Shown: positions 25,303 through 37,692 of the stretch, piece after piece
Position numbering within the stretch: the stretch's first letter is position 1
Layout of the letters: every line of letters starts with the position of its first letter
Program-made: the position numbers and the translations under genes
Origin: Tetrahymena elliotti 4EA
Taxonomy: Eukaryota; Ciliophora; Oligohymenophorea; Hymenostomatida; Tetrahymenidae
Direction of reading: 5' to 3'
Assembly: GCA_000231825.2 (NCBI GenBank)
Contig: JH720356.1
Location: forward strand, 290,250 to 354,249
Length of the DNA stretch: 64,000 nucleotides
Notes under the pieces: model-generated
Told to the model about the DNA's origin: nothing
What the model saw: only the letters and a program-made list of their open reading frames with translations
Database searches by the model: none

Positions 25303-26212
25303 TAAATAATAGATTATCTGATGTGGATGATTGTGTATTTAGTAATTATATATCAGTATTTAAAATTAAAAAAAGAATTGATAATTCTATTATTTATTTA
25401 ACTCTCAGTATTTTAATTTATATCGTTAAATATTAAACAGTTTATAATTAAGTTTTTCAATTTTACTTTAATCAAATTTTTTGAGCTCAAACAATATCCA
25501 AACATTTAGTAAATCAAAAGTTAAAATTTCATTACAAATAATTTGTATGTTAATCTTTAATCAACTATCTCATTTTTCAGTAAAATTATATTAGAATTTT
25601 TTTAAAATATTTAAAATAAAAAAAATAAAAAAATAGATTCATTGTTAAAATATTTTTCAATTAAATTCAATTTCTTTTGAAGAATTTTAATTCTTACTAA
25701 ATTGAGTGTAAAATTTAGGATATTAAAAATAAAAAAATAATATTATAAAAATACTACAAAATATATATTGCGTTTAATTATTTTTTTAAAATCTTTTGAG
25801 ATACAAAAATAAAAATATTTTGAAAAGAATGAATTTAAACAATTTACTTGCTTAGTTTTTATTATTTTGTTTACTTTTTTATTTATTTTTATTAAGTCTT
25901 TTAAGATTAAAACAAGCCATCAATTAAAATTATCTAATCTTTCTATTTTTAATGAGACATGCACGAAATTACCATAAATAAAATAATAATTAGAAGAGGG
26001 TAGAATAAATTACTTGAAATAAGATAATAATCTCTTTTGCGAAAAATAAAGTTTTTAATACTTGATGAAATAACTATCATCTGATTTTAAAAAATTAATT
26101 TAATAGAAGATTAATAAGATAATTCTTACTTAAGCAAAATTAGTAGTATTAGTATTAGAATTAGCGTTAATTGCTTTTTCCAATAACTAAAAGTATCCAA
26201 ATAAAAATTGAT
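25303..26212. promoter_or_regulatory. Divergent intergenic region
   Basis: 910 nt between two gene starts. Very A/T-rich, with a TAGTATTAG-type short repeat near 26145. No promoter element can be named. Confidence 0.5.
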
Positions 26213-28868
26213 ATGATAAGAAAGTTGGCTAACTACTTAATAAGGCCTCAAAGGTATCAAGAATTAAATAAAAAATCTTTTAAGGCAAGCTCTAATTATT
26301 TTAATTTATAGATCAACCTATCATGATAAGGATTTAGGAGATAGAGAGTTTACAATAGGAAATAGGGAATTCATAAGAAATGATTTCAATGTAAAAAATT
26401 ATGAAAACTCTTGCTTTTAATATTAAAATATTTTACTGGAAAATGCAAAAGTTGAAAAATGATAGAGGATTCATTATTAAATGCAGTATGTTTGAACCAA
26501 TACGGAGATAGTAAGATAAGGTAAGCAATAATTCACTAAAAAATATTGATCATTTGCAAATATGTATTATTAAATTACAACAAAATACATAAAAAAAGGA
26601 GTATGATTGCATTGTATTTTGTCATGGAAATTCAGGAAACAGATGTTCTATATTTGAGTGTTTAGATTTTATACTTTTAAATGGATTTATTGCTGTATCT
26701 TTTGATTTTTCAGGGTAAAACTATGGATATTTATTATTGATATTTAGATTTAATTTTAGCAAGTAAATTCTATATAAAAATTGTATTTAAAAAAGTTGTG
26801 GTAACTCTGAGGGCAAATATGTTAGTTTAGGTCATTATGAGAAGTTTGATATTCAGGTAGTAGTAAATCATATAAGAACATATAATTATATTGGACAGTA
26901 ATCGATTAAAACATTTTTAAAATTTTATATTTTTTCAATTTATGTTTAAATTTAGAATTGCACTTTGGGGAAGATCCATGGGAGCTGCATCAGTCTTATT
27001 ATATACAGAATTAGATTAAGATATTAGCTCTATATGCCTAGATTCTCCTTTTCGTTCATTAAAATCTTTGATCTAGGATTTTATGGATAAATTTAAAATC
27101 ATAGCAAATTTATTTGGTGATATATTATATGAAAAAGTATCTAAATATGTACAAGAAGAAACAAATTTATAAATTGAGTAAGTATTTTATTTAATATAAA
27201 CTTATTTAATTATTCTCTTAACTAAAAAGGTCTGTATAACCAATCCATTCTGCAGAAAAATCAAGAATTAGTGCTATATTTATTCATGCAGTTAAAGATA
27301 AAATTATTAGTAAGTAACATTCTGATGATATCGTTGAAGTAAGAGTTTCTTTTATTTTAACATAGTCATGCTACATAACAAATATTTAATCCAAATCAAA
27401 AGGTATATAAAGGGAGAAAAAAGTATTATAATGTTAGTGGTGACCATAACGATATGAGAAATGATTCGTTGTATGAAGAAATAATGCAGTTTTTTAAAGA
27501 AAATTTTCAAAAGACTCTAAGTAAAAACAATATTTCAATAGAATAATCTAGGTAAATAACAAACTGTATTATCATTTTATCTTTAAATTATTTTTTAGTA
27601 AACCAAGTTTGCAGTTTATAGATCAAGAAGATGAGACTGATAGCTAAATTAGAAACTATGCCTAAAGAAAAAATAAAAGAAGTCTCTTATTCATTAAATA
27701 AGAAGGTATTTTCTACCTATATTTCCATAAAGAGAATTTAGTTTTACATAATTTTTTAATATTTATTGAAGAGGACTTATTTTGTATTAGATTTTACAAA
27801 TCTAATCTTGAATATTAGAAATGTTTTTTTTTATTTACACTGATAAATCAATAAAGAAACTAATTTCAAAAAAAATTTTAGCTATTAAAAAGAAAGTGTA
27901 TTGGATTAAATAAAAAAAAATATTGAGAAAATGATAAATTATTCTACAGTTTTAAATGCAAATTTAAATTATTTAATTTTGTAACCAAATAATCAAATTT
28001 TGATTTGTGCAAAACTACTTTGTAAATTTTAAATACATACACATTAGATAAGATAATATTTGGGAAATAATTCATTTATCCTATAGAATCAAATTAGAAG
28101 TTAATTTTCAAAAAAAAATTGGGTTATTCAAAAGTTTAATATATTAATTGCACATTTAATAAAAATATTTGAATAAAAAAAGAAAGCTCAAATTATTTAA
28201 GTGAAGATGAAGATGAACACAACTAAATTTAAGAAAGAGAGTTTAGATAGAGAAAAATAATAACAAAAAGTAAAAAAAGAAGTAAAAAATTAACTTAAAA
28301 ATAGATTTTTAAAATTTTATATTAAAATATTTGATTTAATTTTAAAGGAGAAACTATCCTGCTAAAGAATTTTGTGGAAATTTCATCAAATGAAGATTTA
28401 GATTAAAGTTAAGAGAGTAAAAAAGATGAATTATTTAATGAAGAAGAAGCTAAAAATCAAATTGAAAAAGATTTCATAGATATCAATTAGGACTTAGAAC
28501 TTTATGAAGTAAACCATAGAAAAAAATAACAAAGAAAAAACATGACTAGATCAGAAAAGATAATTATCATATAAGGAGATAAATAGAGTGAAGAAGGTCT
28601 TACTTCCAGAGATTCAAGTCCTTTGCCAGAAGATATAGGTTTGATAAAATTTTAGAGTTAGAAAGAGATATAAATTTAATAGATTAATGATATAATACAA
28701 AAGACTCCAACTTTTTTCCCTCCAAACTAGACTTCATTTTCTTAATTTACATAATCTTAAAGATAAAATAGATAAGTTGAAGAAGAGTTGATCCCTGATG
28801 AAGAAGGGAAAAATATCCCAGTAAGCCAAGAACTATGCAAATTTATGTACAACAAAATTACATATTGA
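26213..28868 (+). CDS. Alpha/beta hydrolase with long acidic C-terminal extension
   Basis: First exons: 26213..26253, 26312..26390, 26452..26520 and 26599..26714, with further ones to TGA at 28866. The fold is clear: FCHGNSGNR (oxyanion HGN), DFSGCGNSEG (spliced), nucleophile elbow ALWGRSMGAAS (G-x-S-x-G), acid-containing HAVKDKIIS and catalytic-His segment YNVSGDHNDM. This order matches the ABHD17/serine-hydrolase-like group whose members include depalmitoylases and lipases; the substrate here is unknown. N-terminally the motif LKNDRGFIIKCSMFEP precedes the first strand, typical for the group. Beyond the domain (from about 27600) there is a charged, Q/E/K-rich extension spread over several exons, with stretches such as SNEDLDQSQESKKDELFNEEEA, that is unlike the compact animal proteins. 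Minor exons inside 27.6-28.4 kb are approximate. Confidence 0.82.
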
Positions 28869-29775
28869 AAATTAATGAAATCTCAAAATAAAGTAAGAAT
28901 ATTACATACAAACTTCATTTTTTTCAACACTAAACAAATTTTTAATTAAAAATGAAAAGGCCTATACTATTTAACCTACTACTAAGTCAGTCACATGTAT
29001 ATAAACTAACCAACAAATATTAATAAAACAATATAAACCAAATAATTGCATAATAGACTTTAATTTAAATAACTAAAATATAAACTAATCATCCAATTTA
29101 AATTAATAATTATCAACTTAATTTAATAATCTTATTTGTATTAATCTTTCAAATGTGTGTATTTACCTTATAGATTTTTAGTTTTGATTTTTTTATCATT
29201 ATATATATTTTTGATATTAAAAATGTTTTCAACTTAAATATTTGATTTTGTAAGAATATTTCATAAAAGGATAAATATTTCATTTTAATTTAGATTGCTT
29301 ACTGACTTTATTTTTGAATAAAAGTCAACAAATATTTAAAAAATAAATTTTGTAATTGATAAAATTGGTTTTGTAAACTAAATAATAAAATAGTTTTTAA
29401 CTTAAAACACACTTTCTTAATCATATTATCGTTAAGATAATATTATAACAGGATAGGAGTAATTCATCAAATAATATTATTTTTTACCTGGATCTGGATG
29501 TGGGATGTCTATGGCTGGCTTTTAAAATAATTTAAATACTTATATTTCTGACCTTTTAAAAAGTGCAATAAATTTATGTTGTGGAATTTAAGAAAATAAT
29601 TTTATTTTTAATAATAATATATGATATACCATTATGTATTAAGCTATCCATTCATATTTATGTCGTATAATAACAATTATTTTAATAAAAACTATAAGTA
29701 ATTACATTTAAATAAATATTGTGAGCATAAACAATATTTTGTTTATTGAATTGATTAATTAACTAATTTACAAAA
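28869..29775. other. Convergent intergenic region
   Basis: 907 nt. A short, less AT-biased patch near 29485-29525 (CTGGATCTGGATGTGGGATG) stands out but has no coding or RNA signature I can recognise. Confidence 0.55.
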
Positions 29776-30353
29776 TCAATCATCATCCATATCTTCATTC
29801 TCTTTAATATATTCTATTAACATATCTTAGATATCAATATCAAGCAACTCCATATAAGGTTTCATTTTAGAGAGTTTTAAAAGTAGGTCATTTATTTATT
29901 GATCTATCTTTTTTTTCTCAAGTAGAATCTTTGATTAATCTTTTTATGAAAATGATTAGAATTGAGTAAGCTTAATAATGTTAAAAATTTTTACCTTTTT
30001 CTAATATTTTAAAAGCTTCTTCTTTCTTCATTTTGATAAAATTATTAGAAGTTAAGTAAAACAATTTCTTTTCTAAACAAATAAATACAATTATTTTTAT
30101 TTCTCTTTATCCAATAATTAAATTATTTACCATCTTTCAATTTATTTGTAGTAAATAAAGATTATGTTTATTTGTTTGTATCTCTTTGTTATCCCAATTA
30201 TGCACTCTATTTATATAATATGGAGTTTAAAACTAACTTAAAATTAATAATACAAACCTTCGTTTGCAAATTGTAAATCTATATTGATATTTCCTCTTGT
30301 TGCTTCACTACATTCTAGTCAATTAAATATTTTTCTTCTTCAAGTTTTGTCAT
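29776..30353 (-). CDS. PDRG1 / prefoldin-like small protein (137 aa)
   Basis: Exons 30258..30353, 30131..30206, 29995..30072 and 29776..29939 join in consistent phase. The product is helix-rich with a central NNFIKMKKEEAFKILEKDQ followed by a second helix (LLEKKKIDQQINDLLLKL). This is the arrangement of PDRG1 and related beta-type prefoldin subunits: an N-terminal coiled-coil helix with a QQRDTN...Q pattern, a short beta hairpin ending in FIKM, and a C-terminal coiled-coil helix. PDRG1 belongs to the R2TP/prefoldin-like chaperone complex involved in assembling RNA polymerases and PIKK kinases. The length fits (about 130 aa). The tail ENEDMDDD is acidic. Assignment to PDRG1 rather than a canonical prefoldin subunit is by motif likeness only. 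Confidence 0.6.
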
Positions 30354-30807
30354 TTTTGCTTCTTTTTTTTTCTACTTAAAATTTGTTTCTAGTTTAGGTA
30401 TTATTAAAACAAAATTAATTAATTAATATAAACTATATATCTAGCTAATTAGTTAGCTTGGCTCAGAATTTATAATTATCAATAAACAAAGATATTTGCA
30501 AATTCTATTTCATCAAAATTTTCTAAATTTCTTTATTATTTAAGGTAATTCTTAAAATAATTTATTTAAAAAATAATTTTTTTGACAGATATCAAAATTC
30601 ATTTTTGTAAAATTTATTATTTATTGTCATCTTTAACTTTTTTAATCAGTAAATTTTGACCTAAAACTTCATTGAGTCTCAAGAATTTTTAACAATATCA
30701 TTTTTGAAATTTAAAAGAATATTACAAAAATTTGCAAAAAAGCAAATAAATAAACAAACACGAAATAGAATTATTACAGTTTAAAAATACAAGCTTGAAA
30801 TATAATA
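30354..30807. promoter_or_regulatory. Divergent upstream region
   Basis: 454 nt between two gene starts, AT-rich, presumed promoters. Contains a short TTAATTAATTAAT stretch at about 30415. Confidence 0.45.
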
Positions 30808-31592
30808 ATGAAAAAGGTTTATGATTGGACTACTGATGTAGTAGTAAAAATACCAAAGCTTTAAAAAACTATTATTCTTAAGGGGCTTACTGTGCACTCA
30901 TTTATTAAAGAATTGTAAATATAAATTTGTGAAAATCTAAACTTAGATCCATTGATTACAGTTATGAGTTTTTATAAATCTGGATAAAAAGAACCATTAA
31001 AGCCATAATCTACATTGTATTAACATAAAATAAGAAATAATGAACAATTACTTTGTGATATTAAAAGCATGATTAATCAAGTTACTTCACCTTCAGTTTA
31101 TGTTGAAGATTATTAACTCTTTGGTGTTAGTGAACTTCATAAATATAATCCCTCTAAACCATAAAAGTTAAGTGGATTAGTAATTAAGGGATTTTGTGCA
31201 AAATAAGGCTGCTTAGATTATAGTAAAGATAAACATATATCTTTAGGATATGGTGTTTTTGATTTAAATGATATTCTTAACAATAGATCGTGCCTATAAT
31301 GGTAATTTTTTTTTGTTTTACAAAAAATATTTGAAATAAATAAGTAAAAAAATCTATTAACTTATTTACATATAATAAAAGTGGAGATAATAAATTTCTT
31401 ATTAAAGACCTTACAGTAACTAACTGCTGTTGGAAATATTCAGGGAGATACTAGTAGTTTGATGGGACAGTTAGATCAGAATCTAGAAGTTAATTTGAAA
31501 GAATTAGTTAATAAGATTATTCAAAAACAATCTATGAAACTATCTTAGGTCGTAGATGGGTAGAGTTGGCTTTACTAATAAAAAATTTGTGA
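30808..31592 (+). CDS. Ubiquitin-like protein with a C-terminal Cys-rich module (234 aa)
   Basis: Exons 30808..31301 and 31382..31592 (phase 2). Residues about 18-85 have a beta-grasp pattern: a strand IILKGLTV, a helix FIKELQIQICENLNLDP, then MSFYKSGQKEPLKPQSTLYQ, like ubiquitin's hairpin, helix and L-x-Y-x-G-x-x-L region. The C-terminal half holds paired cysteines, C130/C135 (FCAKQGC), C162/C165 (SCLQC) and C180/C181 followed by W182 (NCCWKYSGRY), with LGYGVFDL between them. This suggests a zinc-binding fold. There is no di-Gly terminus, so it is unlikely to be conjugated like ubiquitin itself. I recall similar Ubl plus C..C/CxxC/NCxW..G proteins from diverse protists but cannot name a characterised family. 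Confidence 0.7.
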
Positions 31593-32653
31593 AAGATTTT
31601 TATAAAATAATTTACTTTTAAACACTTTATATTAAAGATTTTAATTCAAGCTCAAAATACTTTTTCATTTTTTGGTGTGAAAATAAATAAAAAATATTTT
31701 CATTTTTTTGTGTGAAAATAAATAAAAAATATTTTCATTTTTTTAAGTTAATTTAACAATAAAATATTTTTTTTAAATAGCTATCTAGCTTATAATTTAC
31801 TTTTTCTGAAAACTAACTAATTAGTTTGAATAGCAGATTAACATTTTATGAAAATAAATCACTTTCAAATATAATTAGTGGGAAATATATAGAATAAAGG
31901 TTAAGTATTGAAAAATAAATGGTTTCTAACAAAAATCATTTATTTATTTGTAAATTACCAAATAATAATATTTGAAAATAATATTTTAAATTATGAAAAA
32001 AATAGCTAAAAATAAAGTATTTACAACTTATGAAAAATTTCTAAAATCTTTTTATCTTAATTTCTTAAAATAATTATTTTAATATTTCAAATATTCTCAA
32101 AAAAAATCACAACACAAAAATTAGATTTATTATTTTCATTTACAGTAAAAATGTTGAGAATAATCCTACTAATGAATTTAAAATAATCATAATAATATGT
32201 AGTGTTTTAAAATGTATTAATTTTGTTTTGGCTTTTTCAGCAAATTCTGCAAATAGCCGATCAAGTTTATTTTAGTTCTATTCAGAACCAAGAGATAGCC
32301 AATCAATTTATAATTTCCTGAAAAAAATTTTTTAGAAAATTTAAATACTGGTAATAAAGATAATATAAAAATATCCTTTTTGATATTTCTTTAAATCATT
32401 AAATTAGAATTTTTAAAATATCTTTAGAACAGATTTAATTTAAATATGATAAAAATGTAAATATTAATATTTTTTAGCTATATTTTAATTAAAGCTAAAC
32501 ATACATTTTAAATAGCTTAAATAAATATCTAATTACATATTTTATAAAAATTTTTTTTAAATAAGGGATACTATTTGGATTTTTAACAATTGCTTAAAAA
32601 AATATTTTACAATACATCATTTAAAGAAATCCTTTTAATTTTTAGGGATTTAA
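31593..32653. other. Convergent intergenic region with a tandem repeat
   Basis: About 1.06 kb of AT-rich sequence. Besides the 35-bp repeat listed separately, nothing is recognisable. Confidence 0.6.
31662..31745. repeat. 35-bp tandem repeat, about 2.4 copies
   Basis: Units begin at 31662, 31697 and 31732 with TTTTCATTTTTT followed by G(G/T)TGTGAAAATAAATAA. The two full copies differ by only about one base, indicating a recent duplication just after the Ubl gene 3' end. Confidence 0.85.
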
Positions 32654-33592
32654 TCAAAAAATTTCTCTATCTCTATGATGGTCTTCATCTCTGGAAATCT
32701 GACTTATTGTTTCATCCTTTGCTGCTTCTAGTCGTTTTTATACTTATTTGACAAAATAAGTAATAACGATAACAGTAAATAATATAAAGACAAGGTTTAA
32801 AGCAAGATCTTTATATGCATTCTCTCCATTACTTGATGAGCTATAGTTATCATAAATGTTTTTAATTTATCTTCCAATATAAGCATAGAATATAGCAAAT
32901 ATTATTATACTCAATAGCACAGGAAGAAAGAATTATTTATAAGTAATTTTTATGATTCCCATACCATAATCTTGTAGAATTGGAGGGAATATTGTTATCA
33001 CTCTTAAAAAAAACGTAATCTTAAAGGGATGCTCAGAAGCGTGTTCTGAGAATGCTTCTAAATATTCATTATCTTATATAATACTTTTTAGCTTTTCTCT
33101 AAAATAGTATCTTCCTAGTAAAAATGTGATAGAAAGTCCTGTCATTTTAAAAGCTACGATTAGCAAAATTCCATAAATTAATGGCTTCACTGCATAACCT
33201 ATCACAGTTTCGATGATAAAAATAGGAATACCAACAAGAATACAAAGTAAGCCAACAAAAAAAACAACAATAAATGCTTTAATGTTATGTTCGTTTAATT
33301 AATAAATGAGGTCTATATACCAAAGTCTAAATGACTCTACTGATGCAAATACAATAATTAAAGCCAAAAATAATATCATATAAACGATTCCTGCTATAAT
33401 CAATATTTTTTTATGTAGCTATTCATCTCTTTTTCTTCTAATAGTAGATGTTTCTGAGTAATTTTAATGTTCTGAAATATTGTCAGCTAGATTTTAATGC
33501 TCTGCATTAGTATTTATGTCACTGTTTAGCTAAGAATAGTTTGGTTACTATTCCTAATTTTCTACTTTTTAAAGTAGATTATCAGTTTCCAT
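32654..33592 (-). CDS. TVP38/TMEM64 (VTT/SNARE-associated) family membrane protein (312 aa)
   Basis: One exon, AT-rich but uninterrupted, with TGA at 32654. After a polar N-terminus of about 60 residues there are roughly five to six hydrophobic segments: KILIIAGIVYMILFLALIIVF, AFIVVFFVGLLCILVGIPIF, a re-entrant-like GYAVKPLIYGILLIVAF, then FFLPVLLSIIIFAIFYAYIG and LVFILFTVIVITYFV. Between them lie MTGLSITFLLGRYYFREKL and FFLRVITIFPPILQDYGMG, which correspond to the family's conserved G-x-x-x-x-F-x-x-G-R and F-x-x-R-x-x-P-x-P motifs. VTT proteins act as lipid scramblases or in vesicle and autophagy-related membrane dynamics in the ER/Golgi. The function here is inferred from the family. The short C-terminal tail is charged and cytosolic-looking. 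Confidence 0.82.
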
Positions 33593-34225
33593 TATCACCC
33601 TTAACTTTATTAGCCAAATATTACCTATTTTAATTAATAATAATTTAAAATATCTAGTTTGATTAAATCTAATTAGAAAGTTGAAATAAACAGTATAATA
33701 TTTGGCAATAATTAATCAAATGTGCAATATAAAATTAACAATTTTTAAATTAATGAATTTTATGTAAAAATGAGTAAATCTTAAAAATATTAATTACTTC
33801 ATTAATAATATTATTAAAATTTCTTAATCTAGTTGAGATTAATACCATTTTCCTATATTTTATTTTTATCTTAGTTTTTAATAAAATTTTACAAACACTA
33901 TTATCAATACAAGTGAAAAAGTATCTACAAAATAATGATAAACATTTAATAGTAAAATAGATAAATTTTTTAAAAAAATAAATAATTTCCTTTCTAGATT
34001 TTATATTTATCAAACTTACTAACAATGCTATTCTAACTAATCACATTTTGAAGCTTTCTAAAAAAAAAGAAAGAGGAATAACATCAAGCTGAAGTTTAAT
34101 CTCAAAATACTTACTATATACATATTTTTTATGATATTTATTTAATAAGGTTAACAAATTTAATTTTTTTAATTTAATTTAAATTTAATTTAATTAATTA
34201 TGTTTAATATTTTATTTTTTTCAAC
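33593..34225. other. Intergenic, AT-rich
   Basis: 633 nt between the end of the coiled-coil gene and the start of the VTT gene, both minus strand. No feature seen. Confidence 0.6.
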
Positions 34226-37180
34226 TCATTTAGAAGCTGTCAATTGGCTTGCTGCTTTTATTTTATGATTTGAATTTACTACCTTTTTAAACTATAACTG
34301 TTTTAGAAAAATATTTTTTATTAACAAAAAGTACTTTTATTGGATTTAAAATTTACTTTTATTCAAATCAATCTTTCTGAATGACTCATAGATGTCAGAA
34401 ATTTTAAATGACTCAACGGTCTGTGCCTTTTCAAAGAGTTTTAAGAAAAAATAGTCTTTTTAATCTTTTGTCATAGGAGGATCTAATAATTATTTATTAA
34501 CTTTTTCAAACTATTCCATAGTGAATCTTTCTTTGTCTTTAACGTGAGGTTCTTACTCTAAACCTTGCTTGATTGTCTAGTAGAACTGATTTACAATCTA
34601 AAAAATTCATTTAATTATACCAATTTAATAAAAAAATAAATGTATACTTTGGTAACTTCATCATCCAATTTTTCTTTTTCCTCTTTTTCAAAGTATCTAA
34701 GTTCTTTTATTAAATTTCTTAATGTGCTTCTGAAAACTTAAATATTTGTGCTCTGATCTAAATGGAAATCCACATAATCGTTTTAATTGTTGTTTTCTAT
34801 TAAATATCTAGCTACAAGTAAAGCTGTTTCTCGGTTTTAAATATTAAATGGACTTCTGTTAATTAAAAGTTAAATGGGATGAATGATCGATCTGCATGGT
34901 AAAAAATATAATTTACTATTGCAGTTTAAGCACTGTTTCAGATATACTGATGTAGGCAGACTAAGAGTCTAATTTAGACAAAAATTCTTTGATTACTTCA
35001 TCTAAATTTTTATATTTAAGAGAGCATCTTAAATTTAATTCTTTTCCTTTTATTTATATAATCATCATAAAGATTAGAAAATGAATTCTCGGTCTTAAAA
35101 TATAATATAAAATACCTATTTTTTCTACCTCTTCAAATTTTACAGTAGGTAATCTTTTTGTATTCTAAGGTTTTTGATCTGCTTTTCCTTTCATATCTCT
35201 AATCTCATTTGTTTAAATGGGATACTGATAAGGTATGCTCATAATATCGCCATTGCTTTAATTTAATTCTCTTTAATGTTGCTGATTAATTCTGTTTCTT
35301 TCTTCAAGTTAAGCATTCAACTTTATTTTGTTGGTTTCTGCTTCTTCCTTAAATTTAGAAAATTATTCTTAAATAGCTTTTTTCTCTTTTATTTCGGTAG
35401 CCAGTTTATCTTTGGTATCTTTCAGTGCTTTGTCAAAGCTTTTTTGTTATTTTTTTAACTCATCTTCTTTTTCTGATAATTTATTGTTAAGCACTTTAAT
35501 TTCATCCAAACTTAATTATGATTAAAATAAATTTATTTATTTTACTTAAGGTAAATTTTAATTAAATACGCTGTTTTAAGTTTTTTATCTTCATCATTTA
35601 TTTTTTTTGAATCACTTTCCAATTTGTTTTTAATTTGTTCCAGCTTGCTTATTTATGTGTCTTACTTTTTAACTTTTTCATTTAATTGTTAAAGTGTTTA
35701 TTCTTATAAGGCTATCTTTTTATTAGCTGCTTGGAGTTCCTTTACTACCTCAACCCTTTTAGCCTTAAAGTTAATATAATTTTTTCATTAAATTTTTAAA
35801 GATTCTTTCAATATTACTTCTTTGTCTAGTAAAGTCCTTTCTTAATCTTCAAAATTTTTTTTTTACTCTTCATTTTCTTATTTAATTTTATTGACCATAG
35901 AGAACTGCATCTACATATATTTTTCAGCATCCGTTAAATCTTAATTCCTTTGAATCAAATTAAACAAATAACTTTTTTTTCTTTCTTCTCAATAAAAAAT
36001 AAATTATTTACTTTAATAATTATGCATAGTCTCTAATAGATTAATCAAATAATGTTTTAAGCCTGATGCATTCTTATTTTGTTTAATCAAGTTCAATTTG
36101 TAGTTCTTTTAAATTGTTCAGTTTATAATCTCTCTTAAATTTTTATATTTCTGCATTTGCTGAATTTAGTTGTAGTTTCAAGTCTTGAACTTATTTCTTG
36201 AGATTGACGATTAACAAATTCTACATAAAAAAATATAATTAATTAGTTGATTACTTAACATAATAAATATTACTTCTCTAGTACCACTTTTACCATTTTT
36301 TTAATCTAAGTATGCTTCCACATCTCCTAAAAGTTTGAATAGTTTTTGATTTTCTCTCTATTAAAAATACAGAATTTGTATATTATTTGGCTTGGCAAAT
36401 GAAAATAATTTTTTACTAACAAAGTCATATTTTTAGTTTTCAGTTCAATATTTTCTTTTTAGACTTAGCTCCACATATATTTGATTTACATATTTTCTTC
36501 CCATAATTTTTCCTGTTGAAAAAATATATTAAAATAATTATGAGATAAACAGATCCAAAATTTAGCAGTTACTTTATCTTTTTTTATATTTTTAGGAGCA
36601 ATTATTTTATGATCTTCTGCAGATGGTGGTCTTAATAAAGGGACACCACCTATATTAGGACTAATATCATTTAAATTTAATATTTATTATCTTTATTTGA
36701 TAAATAAAAGTACTCGAAAGCATCAGCTATTTGTGGCTAATTAAAATTCTTAACCGATTGAGTACCATTAAACATAGGATTTTGCATTTCCTAAGGAGAT
36801 GATGGCATCTACATAAATTTATTTGTACTACTGCTAGATGGCCTTAAAGATCTATTTTTATTTAGAGTATGAGCAGACCTTTTATTATATCATTTTAATA
36901 TTAGCATTGAAATTTGATTTAAAGCTAAAATGCTATTCTTTACTAGTGCCTTTGTAAAGTATCACCTTAGCTATTAAAATATTAGCTATTAATTGCATTT
37001 CTTGTTTGGAAATCTAAGTTTTCTATATTATTTTAAACTCCTTAGGCATACACAGCACTAAAAGGTCTCTATTAAGGCCCTCTCTATAAGTAATATTAAT
37101 AAAATGTATTCAAATACTTAGTTTTTTATATTAAGAAATGTTACATTCTGCTAATTAAATTATGTTCCAAAGGAATTCAT
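34226..37180 (-). CDS. Coiled-coil protein, multi-exon, family unknown
   Basis: Starts MNSFGTQFNQQN, with an intron right after, then a disordered N-terminal part rich in S, N, Q and P (for example SSTNKFMQMPSSPQEMQN). The body is long heptad-like helix, for example FKLLGDVEAYLDQK, LQLNSANAEIQKFK, LQQLNEKVKKQDTQISKLEQ and LDEIKVLNNKLSEKEDELKK, interrupted by several introns of 60-100 nt. The last recognisable part is a compact helical domain (RFTMEQFEKVNKQLLDPPMTKDQKDY... SDIYESF). The final 40 codons to TGA 34226 are weaker; the gene may end near 34340 if an intron or splice was missed. It could be cytoskeletal or basal-body related, but nothing in the sequence proves it. Confidence 0.65.
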
Positions 37181-37692
37181 ATTTAACAATATGATAAATT
37201 AGAAATTTCAAATCTAAAAATTATTTTTCACTAAAAGAACAAGCTAGATATCAGCCTTGCTATTACTGTAAAAAATACCCCATAAATATTAAAAAATAAA
37301 AATGATCTTAATTTTACTGTATAACTATTTTAAGAATTGTTAAACTATCTTTTTGTTACTGCTATTAATAAATATTTGAAAGTTTTTGAGAATTGATTAA
37401 TTTTTTATTAAAAATTAATTTAAAACTAAAAGAGTGAAATAGAGTGTTATAGATAAATATCAAAAACATTTCTAAAATATACTTCTTGAAATAAACTAAA
37501 CAGTCTATGATTTTTGATAAGTAGGGATTAAAGAAAAGTAGGAATTATTCTCAAATTTATTTATTTTCTTAGTCAAGTTAAAGTTTACTGACATTCAATT
37601 TTCAAATAAAAAAAATAATTTTACTTTTTCTTATTTTTCAAAAACAACAAATCCATTGTAATTATTTTTAAGGTTTAACAAATAAATAAGAA
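37181..37692. promoter_or_regulatory. Divergent intergenic region
   Basis: 512 nt of AT-rich sequence between two gene starts; presumed promoter region, no motif assignable. Confidence 0.4.
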
